Shown here one piece after another: positions 12,401 through 25,700 of a DNA stretch of 64,000 nucleotides. Each line of letters opens with the position of its first letter. The stretch's first letter is position 1. This stretch comes from Purshia tridentata (Eukaryota > Streptophyta > Magnoliopsida > Rosales > Rosaceae), in assembly GCA_003254885.1 (NCBI GenBank), contig QANT01006731.1, forward strand, positions 1-64,000, read 5' to 3'. The notes below the pieces were generated by a model that saw nothing but the letters and a program-made list of their open reading frames with translations, searched no databases and was not told where the DNA came from. A program made the translations under genes and the position numbers.

Positions 12401-13055
12401 GAGCAGTACCTGATTTTGCCCCCAAACCCAAAGCCTACTTGTCGAGATAGTTCCATCATTTTCACGGGGTTCTGCTACAGCAGCGGTGCAATGTGCTCCG
12501 CAAGATACAGACTTTACAAACTCTCTCTGTAATTGCTTCACTTTCTGTGGATGTTTTTTCCCCTCTTCAGTTCCATCTCCCAATTGACCAAATTCATTAG
12601 CCCCTATACACACTCAGGTTATTTAATGCTCATAGCTTATGAATATCAACCACACATTTACTCCATTAACTAAATAAACCATACTAAATTCAATTACAAC
12701 CAAGATTTAATATGGGAAATGGTTCATTCCCAAAATATGCAATTGACTGAATTCAAAAATGGGAAAGACTGAAATTACAAAATGGAATAGAAGAAAGCAT
12801 ACCCCAAGTGAAAAGCGACCCATCTGAGGCTACAGCGGCGGTGTGCTCGCGGCCACAAGCAATGTCCAACCACCGCGAATTAGCGCCGGCGGTGCATCCA
12901 AAAAGCTCGGGGGAGAGCTGCTTAGGGATCCTCAGTTGGCGCTCCTTCCCATTCCGACCTGTCTGCCCAGACTGGTTGTAACCCCACACATAAATTGCGC
13001 TCTTCGTCGCAATGCTTGCTGGTCGGCTGCGACCCAATAGTTCATCTATATCCAT
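9474..13055 (-). CDS. RCC1-repeat (regulator of chromosome condensation-like) protein
   Basis: A protein made mostly of RCC1 blades, predicted to fold as a beta-propeller. Exons in coding order: 13055-12803, 12603-12410, 12312-12265, 11564-11492, 11245-11074, 10561-10130, 10051-9860, 9522-9474; 470 aa. Blade signatures follow in order: VWGYNQSGQTGR near residue 23, WGANEFGQLGDG, VWGQNQ, AWGYNEYGQLGRG, TWGLGNMGQLGH, AWGGGRAGQLGLG and GWGYNCYGQ, interleaved with CG-x-H-T/C-A blade motifs. A C-terminal tail after the propeller (SLKELCEFRLADS, then a short acidic end) is outside the repeats. It resembles the plant RCC1 protein I recall as At3g02300. Plant RCC1 proteins include chromatin, UV-B and organelle factors, so the exact role is not known. 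Whether it acts as a Ran exchange factor cannot be told. The start is the first ATG in frame with the first blade. Confidence 0.9.
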
Positions 13056-14255
13056 TTTACCTTATAATAGATTGCCCTAACAAGCAACCAATTTGACAGC
13101 AAAAACGAAATGAAAGCAGAAATTGAGCAAGTCTGATCCAATTGAAGCAGAAAATTGCAAGTTTTAGATGATTGATTCTTTGATTCTTCGGTTTTATTTG
13201 CCGAGAAAGCTGGAAAATGAAGAATTCTGGAATGGGATGGTAGAGCTAGCACTGTTTGATTGGTTCTGCTTCAACCAAACAGTGACGGAAATCGACAACA
13301 AATACCAAAATTCAGAGGAAGAGGAAATGCAGAGTAGATGGTAGAGGACCTAGAGGTGTAACTAAAAAGAAGAGGGAGATGTGAGGAACGGAAATTTTTG
13401 TCGTTAATCGTTGGTGGAATTAATGTTCCGAGAACCCGGGAGACGGAGTCGGAGTCGGAGTCGGGTCGGGTTTCGTGGTTAAGGCCCACGTGCTTTACGT
13501 TGCTTACCTTGAGAATTCTCTAGAATCTAGATTCTAGACTATAAAAAGATTTAAAATAATATAATATTTGAATTTCAGAATGACTACATTCAATGAATGA
13601 TTTGAAACTCGCGTATTTCTTTCTAATCATTAATTATTTTGTATTTTTGTCATATAGATATAGATTATAGTTTTAATTTGGACAACTCACAATTAAGTCG
13701 AGCATTTTGGCTCGAGTATTTTGGACATTTTGATCTTGAATAAATGAGCTTAATGTGTGTGCTATGATGATTTCTATCTTCAAAATATACGAATTTAACT
13801 TTTTGAACTTAATTGGACACTTACGGAATTACAATTTACATTACTAAACAATGTAAAATTAAATGATATAATAAAAATAAAAATAATCAAAACTGCAGGA
13901 CTAAAAATGTAATTTTAATATTTATTTTTTATACATTATTAAAATTATTTTTCTGGTTAATTTGTTCTCTGACTTTGATGCACGTGGAAGTATGGAATAG
14001 GTGGGTGGTGGAAAAAGAAATTAAAAAAATAGAAAAAGTTGTGGAGCATATTTTAAAACGTTGAAGAAATTGCCGACAAAGTATCCGTCAGTTGGTGCGT
14101 GATTGGATTCTCCTCCAGTCGCAGACGGGTAAGTAAGAGTAATTTGTTGCATCGATATTTATTTGGGTTGATATTGAAGACGATTAGTATGATAATTTGA
14201 GTACCAATTTGATCATCTAGTGTTACTTTTCAGGCAGAAAATCAATTCCATAAAC
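13056..14255. promoter_or_regulatory. Bidirectional promoter region between RCC1 and DsbA-like genes
   Basis: The two genes diverge from this 1.2-kb region. A G-box CACGTG at 13487-13492 overlaps GGCCCA (TCP/site II core) at 13483-13488, forming ggcccacgtg. A second CACGTG is at 13981-13986. A perfect 18-bp palindrome, ctagaatctagattctag, spans 13520-13537 beside another palindrome, gagaattctc. The middle is AT-rich without coding potential. Which gene each motif serves is inference. Confidence 0.45.
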
Positions 14256-16104
14256 ATGGCTGGGTCAGCTGGGAAAAAGCTCATCGAAATTGATATCATT
14301 TCAGATACTGTATGCCCATGGTGCTTCGTAGGCAAAAAAAATCTTGACAAAGCAATTCAGGCATCTAACACTCAGTACCAATTTGAGGTTCTCTATGTTG
14401 CTGTTTTTCTGCTGTTCTACTTGTTGTTATTGTTGTTGTAAACTATTGTCAGTAATAGTATGTATAATTTTTCAGCTTAGATGGCGTCCATTTCAACTTA
14501 ATCCTAATGCCCCTAAAGAAGGCATCGAAAAGAGAAAGTTTTACGAGGAAAAGTTTGGGTCTGCAGAGACGTCTAGACGGATGGAGGCTCGGATGTCAGA
14601 GGTATTCCTATATCCTAATGCCCCATTTCATAGACTCATAGTGATGCATATATAGCATGTAGCTTTCTCTGCTATATGATATATATATGCATGGCCTTGA
14701 TTTGGTTGCTAGCTATTTGGTAACTTGGTATGTCCAATCATTGATCACTATGTCCCCTTTGGAAATTGCAGATTTTTAGAACCCATAATCAGGAATATAA
14801 CCTGTCTGGACTAACGTAAGTGTAGAGACTAAATAGTTTTTTTATTTCAAATTCTTATACAGGGAAAGCCTGGAAAAGGCTTTCTTAGGTGATGGTTTAT
14901 TGACATTTTGGTTCAACATCTACAGGGGAAATACTCTAGATAGTCACAGGCTTATATATTTTGCTGGGCAACAGGGTCATGGTAAGCAACATGATCTTGT
15001 GGAAGAGCTGTTCCTTGGATACTTCACACAGGCAAAATACATTGGGGACAGGTAAGCATACTTTTGGGTCACTGTTTGATGACCTTTATATCTCATATAT
15101 ATCGCATTAAGGTTTTATATGTTGATTGCTTCTCTTGTGTAGATTGTAACCTGTGTTAAACCATGTGTTAGATGTAAACCACCCCACAATCTATGATGGA
15201 AAAATAAAAAAGGAAAAATAAAGAACTTCTATTTTCCAATATCACATGGTATGTGAGAGTGTGCCTCTGTCTTTTTCTTTAACATAACTCACCAGTCAAA
15301 TGATAAATCAAAATCTATCAGTGATTCTATGCATCAAACAACTCCGATGGTAAAAATCACAAAAGCTTTTTCAAGGAGGGGTAGCCATCTGAATGGTTTA
15401 TGGGGGAGGATTGATTAATCTACTCTTTTATTTCCCTGGAATTCACTTAAGTGGTGGTTCCTACTTAGTTTTATCCTTAAAAACAGAACCTAAATTGGTA
15501 GTGATGATCACTATGGATGCTTTATATTTGCTGATGTTCAGGGTAACCCAAAAGGGTGGTTACCCTGATCATCTGCGGCATTCTGTTAAATCTGAACTAA
15601 ATGCTTTTGCATTCTTAAATCTGAATTAAGAGGCACAAACATTTGCAATTTGGATACAGGGATTTTCTTGTGGAATGTGCTAGGAAGGTTGTGGTAGAAG
15701 GGGCAGCAGAGTTTCTTGAAGACCCCAACAATGGGCTCAATGAGGTTTGCTCTTCACTGATTCCTTCATGTTGCTATTATTTTGCAGGTTAACATATTTA
15801 CAAGAAAGCCAACATTGGAAGCATTTCTTCTATATTTTTTTATAGAACTGACCTTGCTCTTTATGATAAAATGAAGGTCAAAGAAGAGCTTAAGAAGTAC
15901 TCAAGAAACATAACAGGAGTCCCACATTTTGTGGTGGGTGATGAATATTCACATTTCAAACTTAACTTCTGTTTGATTAGCCAAGTAGATCCATTGATTA
16001 TTGATTATTTGGTTCTTTTGCAGATTAACAATGGAAAGCAGGCATTTGGTGGTGGTCAACCGCCTGAGGTCTTCTTGAAAGCTTTTGAAGCAGCCACAAA
16101 GTGA
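14256..16104 (+). CDS. DsbA/FrnE-like thioredoxin-fold oxidoreductase family protein
   Basis: A soluble DsbA-family protein of the FrnE/2-hydroxychromene-2-carboxylate isomerase-like group, with predicted thiol-disulfide chemistry. Exons: 14256-14387, 14476-14601, 14772-14815, 14926-15051, 15660-15744, 15877-15933, 16024-16104; 216 aa. The active-site motif CPWC is at residues 20-23, just after a beta strand (IEIDIISDTVCPWC), and the cis-proline loop GVPHFV ends near residue 190. Between them is the helical insert usual in this family (WRPFQLNPNAP, LVEELFLGYF). No transit or signal peptide is evident, so a cytosolic location is likely. A polyadenylation-type AATAAA lies at 16147-16152. It resembles the gene I recall as At5g38900. 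Substrate unknown. The ATG at 14256 places the catalytic strand at the usual distance; an upstream in-frame extension looks like leader. Confidence 0.9.
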
Positions 16105-18682
16105 TACAACCTCACATCTGAAAGTTGTTCATTATCTATCTCCAATAATAAAGGAATGCCGGGACGTGTCTTAATTGCATATGGCAAGTAATCTTCTATT
16201 GAAAATATGTTATGTTATCAGAGTGTGTGAATCAGAATTGTCAAATAGGAGAAATCATATCTGAATGTGTGGGATTTACAAATGATCTTAGATATCTGGC
16301 ATGAGAATATGTTACCGGTACTTTGTGTTATAAAAAGATAGTTGGGCTTTTAACATCTTTGTTGCCTTGCAATTTCAATTGGTTCTATCGAATGTATGTG
16401 CATCAATGAGTTTGCTGATATAGTTTCGTGACTCATATGGAAAGATAGTCATATATATTATAACCATTGAAGTAAAAACAGAGAACCATGTTCTCATGCT
16501 ACTAGCAAAGTTAACATCTTGAATTTCAAGAATTTTAATCTTACTAGTAGAGTGAGAACATGGTTGTAAAAGAAAAGGAAAAACATGGTTAATTTCCATC
16601 TCAATGATAATAAAATTGCCCATGAAATTCAATTTTCTTTTATTGATGAAGATTCGAAGTTGGAACATCTTCTAAAAAAGTGGAGATAAATGCACCTGAC
16701 CAATACCTAATTGGTATCACAAAATTCACTAAGGCCTTGTTTGTTTGACCGGAATGTTATAATGGGAATGTGAATTGTATTCTATTTCTTGATTATTCCG
16801 TAATGAAATGGTTTTATGCGTTCAAACCTTGATGTCATGCAATGAGTCTCACTTCTCTTGAAGATGCGGTGGCATTGTACTAGCAAGGTCAAAATTTTGC
16901 TTACATGAAAATTTGAACTTAAAACCTTTGCTCTTTTGGCTCTTACAGTCTCACCCCATTCATTCCATGCCACTTGAAAAATGGAACTTAAAATCTCTAC
17001 TCTTACCGTCTCATCCCATTCATTTCATGCGACTTAAGATTACTTTTTTCTTTCATAATTATTTTTAATGACTTGAATAGTAGTTAAATTGCCTTCAAGA
17101 ATGGTCTGTTCAGTGAGTAATTTCTACCAAAAAAGAAAAAGAAAGTGTTTCCCAGCAATTTCATAGAGCATAATGTACCTAGAAAAACACAAAGACATCT
17201 TATTGGTGACCATAACGGAAGATTCGTCGAGTTCGATTTGAACATACATGGTTATGTACTTTTGTATACATCGAAAAGGACGGTATAGATGTCTGTTGAA
17301 TTACTTGTCTGTTTTAAACAGAACCCGATACATTCAGCCCAACTTTACCAAGCCTCTTTCGACCAAAAAATGAAAAAGAAAACTTTACCGAGCTTCCCAT
17401 GGCAGTATACCAAACCACCTGCTCAGGTTTCCTAGTTAAATGTCCGATCAAATGCATATATCTTAACTTCAAAATGCCCCTTCGAACACATACATCAAAG
17501 GTAGGCATGCACGTCCAGCACTAACATCTGCGTTAACAAACAAGCTCATTCCAAATTTCCTATAAACTATTCTGGGCCCTTTATATTTTGCATAAGACCT
17601 ATTTATTATGTCAAAATCCAAGTGCCAGTAGTACTAGTACCTTAGCAGGCTTAGCAACGTCAACACTTTGGGAGTGTAACCATCCCCAACGCAAAGGAAC
17701 ACACACCTGACATAGCAAAACCCTGAACATCCTGCATCAGTAACTCTAAGCCAGATGGGGTTGGGTGGATCTGGAAGGATCAGGAAGCCAAGCTGACCTC
17801 TTCTCTACTGTAAGGCACATACACTCTCCGCACGTGATGGGAGGGCGCCAGTTATGTATATTTAGGTAATATTAAAGGGCAAAAACCACCAAAATATACT
17901 GAACATAAATAATCTATACAGCAGAATAGGAGTCCAAATCTTGTTCATTGGTTTATGCACAATGTTTTCTTTCCTGGTGTAATGCTATACTTGGGACACT
18001 CTTGCCAAATTCAAGAAAATTTGCAACTGCCAGATCATTTTTCAAAAAAGATTACATATGGAATGAAATGTACTTACAACAATGGTTATCAGAAATAAAG
18101 TTCATATGTACTATAAATGACACTTTTTTATAACATGTGGTATTCACAGTGACATCACTCCTTTAGTATTCTATCTCTCCTGATGTTGCTGGCTTCATCA
18201 ACGACGCAAACCTTTCAATCATGATTACGTCGTTTCATCGAATACCATCACCTACAGAGCCAAACAAAAAAGCCAACATACACATCTCAGCAAGAAAGGC
18301 ATTTTGCTTCTATTCAAAATTTTTCATACAAATTTTTAATCTTAGACGGGACCTTAGAAATCTTTTCATATCAAATAAAAGCTTAAAAATATCTTTTATC
18401 GCCTTTGGAATTTCTGAGTTGAAAGTAAGTTATGCAGTCCATCCCTCATAGAGCATAAAAAAGAAACAAGCTATGCATGCAGCTGCAGACCTACCACACC
18501 TGCCAAACCAATCAATTGGGTCCTAACAAGGTTGTCTTAAACTGACCTAAAAAAAAAAACAAGGTTGTCGTAAACCTCTACATACCAATAGAATGTAAGG
18601 TATTGTGCATGAATTATCAGAAATTCAGTACCCACAAGCACTTTTTCAACACAAAGCAGGGTAGTGTACAAAACTTCAATTC
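16105..18682. other. Convergent intergenic region between DsbA-like and RING genes
   Basis: No believable gene is present. A short inverted repeat lies at 16484-16565. A degenerate direct repeat of about 55-60 bases occupies 16916-16976 and 16984-17036 (gaacttaaaa...cttac-gtctca-cccattcatt), preceded by a MITE-like stretch (ggccttgtttgtttgaccgg) near 16734. The rest is unremarkable AT-rich DNA. Confidence 0.5.
16484..16565. repeat. Short inverted repeat (hairpin)
   Basis: The left arm aaccatgttctcatgctact (from 16484) and the right arm at 16540-16565 are inverted copies with a few mismatches over about 26 bases, separated by a loop of about 29 bases. The match weakens outward. It could be the core of a small MITE or simply a hairpin in the 3' flank of the DsbA-like gene. 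Confidence 0.5.
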
Positions 18683-20281
18683 CTAGTCATCCACCTGCTC
18701 AGGGAAGGCATGACTCGTTTATAACTTGATGGTCATATATTTTACAGCACAAAACCAAATTACTTTGTTATTTCTTATTTCTCGTTACAAATGGGAATTT
18801 CTTGAACAAGCAGCTTGGGTTGTGTGTTTGTGTGTGTGTTGGTGAGAAAGAAAATGTTATCATCAATATAAAAGAAAAAAAAAAAATTACCTTGCCACAA
18901 ACAGGACAGCTTTCACTTCTCTCCATCCACTCATATATACAACCAAGGTGAAAATGATGAGAGCATTTCATTATTATTTTGGGGTTTTCTGGAGTATATT
19001 CTGCATACAAAGGCAACGGTAAAAATATGAGAATTCTTACTTCAGAAGTCATACACCATAAGGGTATATGTTCCAGAACCAAAACCAACCAAAGTTGTAA
19101 CAAACATAAAAAATCCACATGAGTGTTTTAAGTCTTCTTTCCTAACAAAGCTAGCATTGACATCAAATCATCAATGCTGCATCTCAATACCAGACCTTTC
19201 CACCCTAGCTTCAGGCCCAATTTATTAAAGGGGCGCAATATTTGGGGGAACAAAGCAAAGGTAACGTGAAAAGGACACCTTTACATATACAATTAATTTG
19301 ATTCAATTCAGCAAACAAACATAAGCAATTAAAAGTCATCTAACCTACTACACCATGCAACTAATTTGGGTTCATCATTCATGGTCAATAATGTGTGGTA
19401 TAAATGATCATCAGATATGCTAAAAGTCAAGGGAAGATGTTCTATTATTATATATTGAGAAAGAAGAAGAAACAACAATCAAATAAATCCAAAGAAAGAA
19501 TACCTTCAAGACAAGTTGGACAGACATCCTCTTCTTCTGATGATGTATAAATTTTCCCAACTCCAGTTGTAGCTTTTGCAGATGAGAGCTTCATTGAGGA
19601 CTTGGAACGATGTTCTTTGGATCCATCTTCACAAGCAGATCCATTCCATTTGTCTCCTGTACTCAAACATTCTGAATCTGCATCTGTATCACTTCTTAAA
19701 GGTTCGGCCTCCTCATTAGAATGACTTGAGCCTTTCTCACGCCTAGAAATCAACCCATCCCGCTGCAGGCGGATGTATCTGTCAGCATCATAAGGCAAGG
19801 GCGTTGGAGGAGAACGATACATGTCAGATAAAGAGTTGTCAAGTGATGCTGCAGAATTCATTGATGCAGCCCCCTCAATGGATGAGGGGACCGAATGCAC
19901 ATCCCCTCTTCTGAATAATGATGTATACTACAAAATAAGGAAAGATAAAGGGTTATACTTCCATCTTAAAGATAAAGTTTTCACCATTGATATAAAATAT
20001 CTTTCTACCCACTGATGTAAGTTCTTATGTGCTTTACGTTAAGTACCCACATCATAATAACTAATGTCGAATGAATTATGCATTTTAAACATTATGGCAT
20101 TTAACGAAGGAAAAGAAAAAAGAGAAGAATTAGTTCAGTAACAAGGACTGTCACGGCATACCACATGTAGAAAGTTCTGAAGAAAGCAACTAAGACACAG
20201 ACAGTTCCTAAATGCTGGACTATTTGGATTCACATAACCTTCAAAATCCTCGGCATTCAAACAACAACAAACTGCACCCAT
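18683..20281 (-). CDS. RING-H2 zinc-finger protein, probable E3 ubiquitin ligase
   Basis: A C3H2C3 RING-finger protein, likely an E3 ubiquitin ligase that recruits an E2 through its C-terminal RING. Exons in coding order: 20281-20162, 19927-19504, 19000-18891, then probably a 12-base exon 18694-18683 coding Val-Asp-Asp-stop; 221 aa. RING ligands are C176, C179, C194, H196, H199, C202, C213 and C216, fused at the exon 2/3 junction as CLEEYTPENP. The N-terminus MGAVCCCLNAEDFEGY has Gly2 and Cys5-7, which suggests N-myristoylation plus palmitoylation and so membrane attachment. The middle is Ser-rich and low in complexity. It resembles the genes I recall as At3g02290 and At5g15790. The last exon is the least certain part: the acceptor is good, but relatives end with a somewhat longer tail. 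Leader sequence probably continues upstream through one intron (donor near 21316, acceptor near 20512). Confidence 0.85.
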
Positions 20282-22754
20282 TATGCCAGCTTCAAAATAA
20301 ACCCACAACAATTCTCCACTCTCATCAGCCGGAAACACCAATCAAGCTCCACTTGTGCATTAAGCAAAAGAGCACTAGTACTTTTGATAAAAACGAGAGA
20401 GGACACAAAGCTCGCAGAAGTCCCACTGCCTCCGCGGACCAGTACCCTCCCTCTTCTATCTAACAATGCTGGACGCCTTTGTGGTTTTGATATAAGGTTA
20501 TGCTCCTCACCTGTGAAATAGAAAACAGTTATGTTTAAGTTTCACACAACCACATTGACAAGGGAAGGTGCCAAGACTTGATAGAGTTGTCCTGAGAACA
20601 AATTCACTAGATAAATCAAAGCGCAAACACATGAAATGCATGTTGATTAGTTTATTGGTATAAAAAGTTCGTACTCCTGAAGTAATTCAATTATCATTGC
20701 CATATTCCCTGGGAAAGACTGTAGGCACATAACCAATAATATGTTTTCAAGATAATAAGAATAGAATAACAAATGGAGAAAGTAATTTTGACAATGAAGA
20801 TTCACGAAAAAGATCATTTTTAGACAAAATTTCCTCTCATTTGTCAATAAGGTGACAAATTTTCTACTGACCGAGGAAGAACGACATATCAAGCATAAAA
20901 AAAAAACCATAGAAAATGGAGTTGATTATCGTAATTGAAGGTCAATTAAGTCCACCCAAAATAAAAATAAACCGAATTGGGAAGACAAAAGCTGCAATTA
21001 TGCTAAATTTTCTTCTAGAAAAAAAAAGAAAAAAAAAAAAGATCAACCCAGAAACACAAACATAAATCAACCTAATAAAAAAGACCCATTTTAAAGATCA
21101 AATTTTAGAGCAGTCAGGTTCATAAAACAAAACCCATTTGCAAATGCAAAAAATTTGCTGCAATCAGAAGCTTCAGAAACCAAAACCCATCATCAAATAA
21201 ATTAACCAAATAAAACCCTTCTGCAGATATCAATCCTGATGCAATCAGAACATTCAAAATACTGTAAAAGGCAAATAATTGCACAGAATCATGGAATACA
21301 GGAGAGAGGAAAGTACCTGAGGGAGGTGGAAAGTGGAGGAAGAGAGATAGAGATTGATGATCTTGGTGGATGGACAAGGACAAGGACACCAAGGAATCGG
21401 AAATTCAGTAGAAATTGGATTGGATGTTTTGGATAAATAGATGCTTCGAAAATCAGACACTAAAAATGGGAGGGTGGGTTTTGTAATGGAATTTGTATTT
21501 GGATTTTGCGGTGATAAAAGCTATGAATGCGCGCAATTTTAAGGCCACCTTCTTTGTGTTTGTGTGTCTCTTCTTTAATCCTTCTCCTGACAGTGGGTGG
21601 AAGAATCTAATCATCTGTTTTATTTTATTGCATATAAAGAATTTAACTTTAATCATGTTGACCCAATCCCAAACAATTGAAAAGTAAAAGTTAGAAAACC
21701 ATAATGATTCTTGTCTTGGCCAAACCTATATCATAATATTATTGGTTTATTCTCATTTTACTCCTACCAACTTTCCAATCAATCCATTATCATACCCCTT
21801 ATATCATTCTCATTCATCACGAGAATATTGTTCAAATTGTGATATTTAAGTTAGCAAATGACACATAATCTTTCTTGATCATACAAAGTCACTAATTTTG
21901 AAAAATTCAAACAATTTAACAATTGTAGCGAACATATAAATAAAAGTTGTTATAATAATTATACATTTTTTCTTAGTCCGAAACATTCATGTACTCAATT
22001 CACCCAAAAATTTTGGATAGATCTTACCATGCAAAACAAACACTATTCAACCATCTAATATTTGAAGAGATCACAAATTAGCAAATATTATTAATGTCTC
22101 AAGATACAACAACTCACTACATATTTTTCATATTGATTCATCATACAAAATTATAATTTATAATAAATAATAATAAAACTAAAAAAATTTAAACAAATAT
22201 TAATAGAGAATTGAATTGACAGACTAACCTCGAGAAGCACCAAACACCATTTTATGGGTATAGTGTCAAGCTCAATTCATTTATTGGGGTAAATGTTGTG
22301 GCACCATATGTCGTGTGATGCATTAAACTGGTTAATAAATTACACTGCCACCGTAAGCTTTGTCGTAATTGGGAAATTATAATCCTCCAGTTTTTTATTA
22401 TTATAAATAAATAAAAACCTCGTTTGAGTTCGTGTAAATTTTTTTTTTTTGGTCTGGAGTTCGTGTAAATTACCGTTGTACAATTTGTATTACTTGCCTT
22501 TTTCAATTTGAACATAATTTTTCGCCGGCAACCTCTCAGATCTACATGTCGCCCTCTCTAATTTACAGAGCTCATCAAGCAGCAATAGCGACTCCTCTCT
22601 CTCTCTCTCTTTCACTCAGTGGCAGTGCCAAGTTCCAATTTCGGTCCCAAAATTAGGGTTTTGAATGTTCAAAACCAGATGGTGATTTAGTTCCCAAAAC
22701 TTGTATTTTTTGTTCCTTGAAGACCAAAATTCAAAAACATAGTTCGTATCCACA
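20282..22754. promoter_or_regulatory. Divergent promoter region between RING and AUG5 genes
   Basis: The RING gene's probable spliced leader occupies about 20282-20512 and 21316-21430. The middle, to about 22500, is AT-rich without coding potential. The AUG5 leader, with a CT-rich tract near 22593-22612, lies at about 22530-22754. No named motif stands out beyond these. Confidence 0.45.
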
Positions 22755-25700
22755 ATGCAGGGCTCGTTGAGTTCTGCGGCTCAACCGGAGGCCATACTAG
22801 AGTGGCTTCATAAGGAAATGGGGTACCGACCTTTGGGGCCGTACAGCGCTGCTTCCAGCAAATCCCAGTTGCCCTCAATCGACTCGCTCCGGAAGATTTG
22901 CCGTGGGAATATGATACCCATTTGGAATTTCTTGATTACCCGCGTGAAGTCGGAGAACACGGTGAAGAATATTCGGAGAAATATTACGGTTCACGGCGAC
23001 GGTGGCGGTGGCGCCGTGGCGAAGGTGGGGAAGGAGGAGGGCAGAAGTAAAGGAGGTAGGAGGAAGGAGAAGCTTGGGGAGAGTTCGAGTGCGGCGGAGA
23101 CTAGGGAGGCGGCGTTGCAAGAGCGGGAATTGGCGGCCAAGGAGGTGGAGAATTTGAGGAACATTGTAAAGAGGCAAAGGAAGGATTTGAAGGCCATAAT
23201 GTTGGAGGTTTCGAGGGTGGAGGCCGAGCGGAAGAGAATGCTTGATGAACGCTCAAAAAAAAGGTTTGCCTGAATATATGATTTGGTTGAGTTGAAGATT
23301 TGTTTTGTTTTGTTTCTGAAAAACTTATTAACTCATTCATTCATTCATTCATGACAACGAAAAGATAAACACCCTTTTAGGAATAGCCATGTAAATGAGT
23401 CTGGAACGGATACTAGACACTACAAGAGTAATATGTATTTGAAGTCATTCAATGTGGGTTCTGTTGATATATTCTTAATCACAATAATGCAGGCATAAGC
23501 AGGTAATGTTGGATGCTTACGATCTACAGTGTGATGAAGCGGCAAAAATATTTGCAGAGTATCATAAACGTCTTCATTATTATGTTAATCAAGCAAGGGA
23601 TGCTCAACAGTCAAGTGTTGATTCATCTCTTGAATTGGTTAACAGTTTTAGTTCAAACAATGACAAGGAAGCTGTTTATTCAACTCTTAAGGGCAGCAAA
23701 GCAGCAGATGATGTGCTCCTTATTGAAACCACTCGGGAAAGAAACATCCGGAAGGCGTGTGAATCTCTTGCCGCACATATGATTGAAAAGATTCGCAATA
23801 ATTTTCCTGCATACGAAGGAAGTGGTATTCATTTGAATCCTCAGTTGGAAGCAGCCAAGTTAGGCTTTGATTTTGATGGGGAATTACCTGATGAGGTTAG
23901 AGCTGCAATTGTGAATGGCCTGAAGAGTCCTCCTCAATTGCTTCAGGCAATTACTTCATACACATCACGATTGAAATCTCTAATTTTCAGGGAAATAGAG
24001 AAAATTGACGTTAGAGCTGATGCCGAAACTTTAAGGTAAACACTTGTCACTTTTAAGAGTATTTAAGCCAGTGTTAGTTGATAATATGGTCCTCTCCCCC
24101 ATTTTCTTGATAATAAAATCCATATTTCTGAAATAGGGGGATAAGCTTCCTTGATGGCTTCAGTCTAAGATTTCATTTTTCTTGATATCTCTCTAAGTAC
24201 GTTTTTTATTATTTTGGGGTGGGGGTGGGAGAAGGCGGGGGTGGGGGGTTGTTATTATTAAGTCACTTAGTCTTTTGTGTGGCTTTATCATTTACTTGAC
24301 TAATATTTCTCAAATTTCCTAATCAGGTACAAATATGAGAACAACCGAGTCATTGATATTTCTTCTCCTGATGTGACTTCACCATTACACTATCAACTTT
24401 ATGGTAATGGAAATATAGGAGTCAATGCACCTTCTAGAGGAACTCAAAATCAACTTCTCGAAAGACAGGTTATATTCTTTTCTAGATAGTAGCCTTTACA
24501 TTATCATTTCAGCTTCATAAGGCTTTCTAAAGTTCATCTTATTCTTATATTTGAATTACTGTTTTTTCTTTTATTATGAGGGGTTTAAGTTTCATTGTTC
24601 AGTATATGTTCTTGTTGCAGAAAGCACATCTTCAGCAATTTTTGGCTACTGAAGATGCACTGAACAAAGCTGCAGAAGCTAGGGATCTATGTAAAAAACT
24701 TATAAAACGTTTGCATGGCAGTGGGGACGGAGTTTCTTCAGGCACATCACAAAATGTGGGCAGTCTTAGGCAATTTGAGGTAAATATTTCTTTGATCTTA
24801 CATGTATTAATTACCCATGGTTTGTTTAGTTTCAGTCTTTTAATCCTCGTCAATTCTTAACTTTTCAATGTTAGTTAAAAATCAGTTGTATACTCTACAC
24901 TAGCTTATTTTTTGCTTGAACTTTTAAATTGGAACTCTTTCGTTTGGCCTCAATATTGTAATCTGGCGTGCTTTTACATTCTCCCTTTCTCTGTGTAGTT
25001 GGAGGTTTGGGCCAAGGAAAGAGAAGTTGCTGGCTTGAGGGCTAGCTTGAATACGCTGATGTCTGAAATACAACGCTTAAATAAATTATGTGCAGAAAGG
25101 AAAGAAGCTGAAGATTCATTGAAAAAGAAGTGGAAGAAGATTGAAGAGTTTGATTCCCGCAGATCTGAACTTGAAATCATATATACTGCTCTGCTAAAAG
25201 TTAACATGGTAAGGTGTCTCAGCTTCATTCATTCCTGTAAAACTGCAAGTCACTACGTATAATAGCACTGTATAGGCCATGTTTGCCATTCCATGGAAAT
25301 TGTTACCACTTTCTTTTTTATATGCCACCTAAAAGTTCTTCTATATCATATAAATGGGGTCGCTGAAGACAATTTTTGCCATCACCCCAACTAGTGGATC
25401 TGTCTGTCTATCATGATTCCCAGTGACCCTTTATGGTTATAGATCTGTGCTGTAACTCACCATGAGGTATTTTGGTTTCCCTGGAAACCATATGCAAATG
25501 ATATAACCAGTTTCATAGCTTTCGGTTGATATTCACATCATATAGTAGGATACTTCAGTAAAGGCAGCTAGAGTATCGCCTCTCTGTTTTTTTATTTTAT
25601 TTTTATCATAAATAATTTCTAATGTGGTTTTGTCAATTTGTAGGATGCAGCTGCGTTTTGGAATCAGCAGCCATTAGCCGCAAGGGAGTATGCATCAAGC

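Noticed and set aside
16734-16800. MITE-like start ggccttgtttgtttgaccgg, similar in style to 2990-3030
   Set aside because: No matching inverted end or target duplication was found, so I did not list it as an element.
20281-20466. A 61-codon upstream frame whose TAA overlaps the RING gene ATG as TAATG
   Set aside because: It begins with TTG, not ATG, so it is not a convincing upstream reading frame. The overlap with the start codon is chance.
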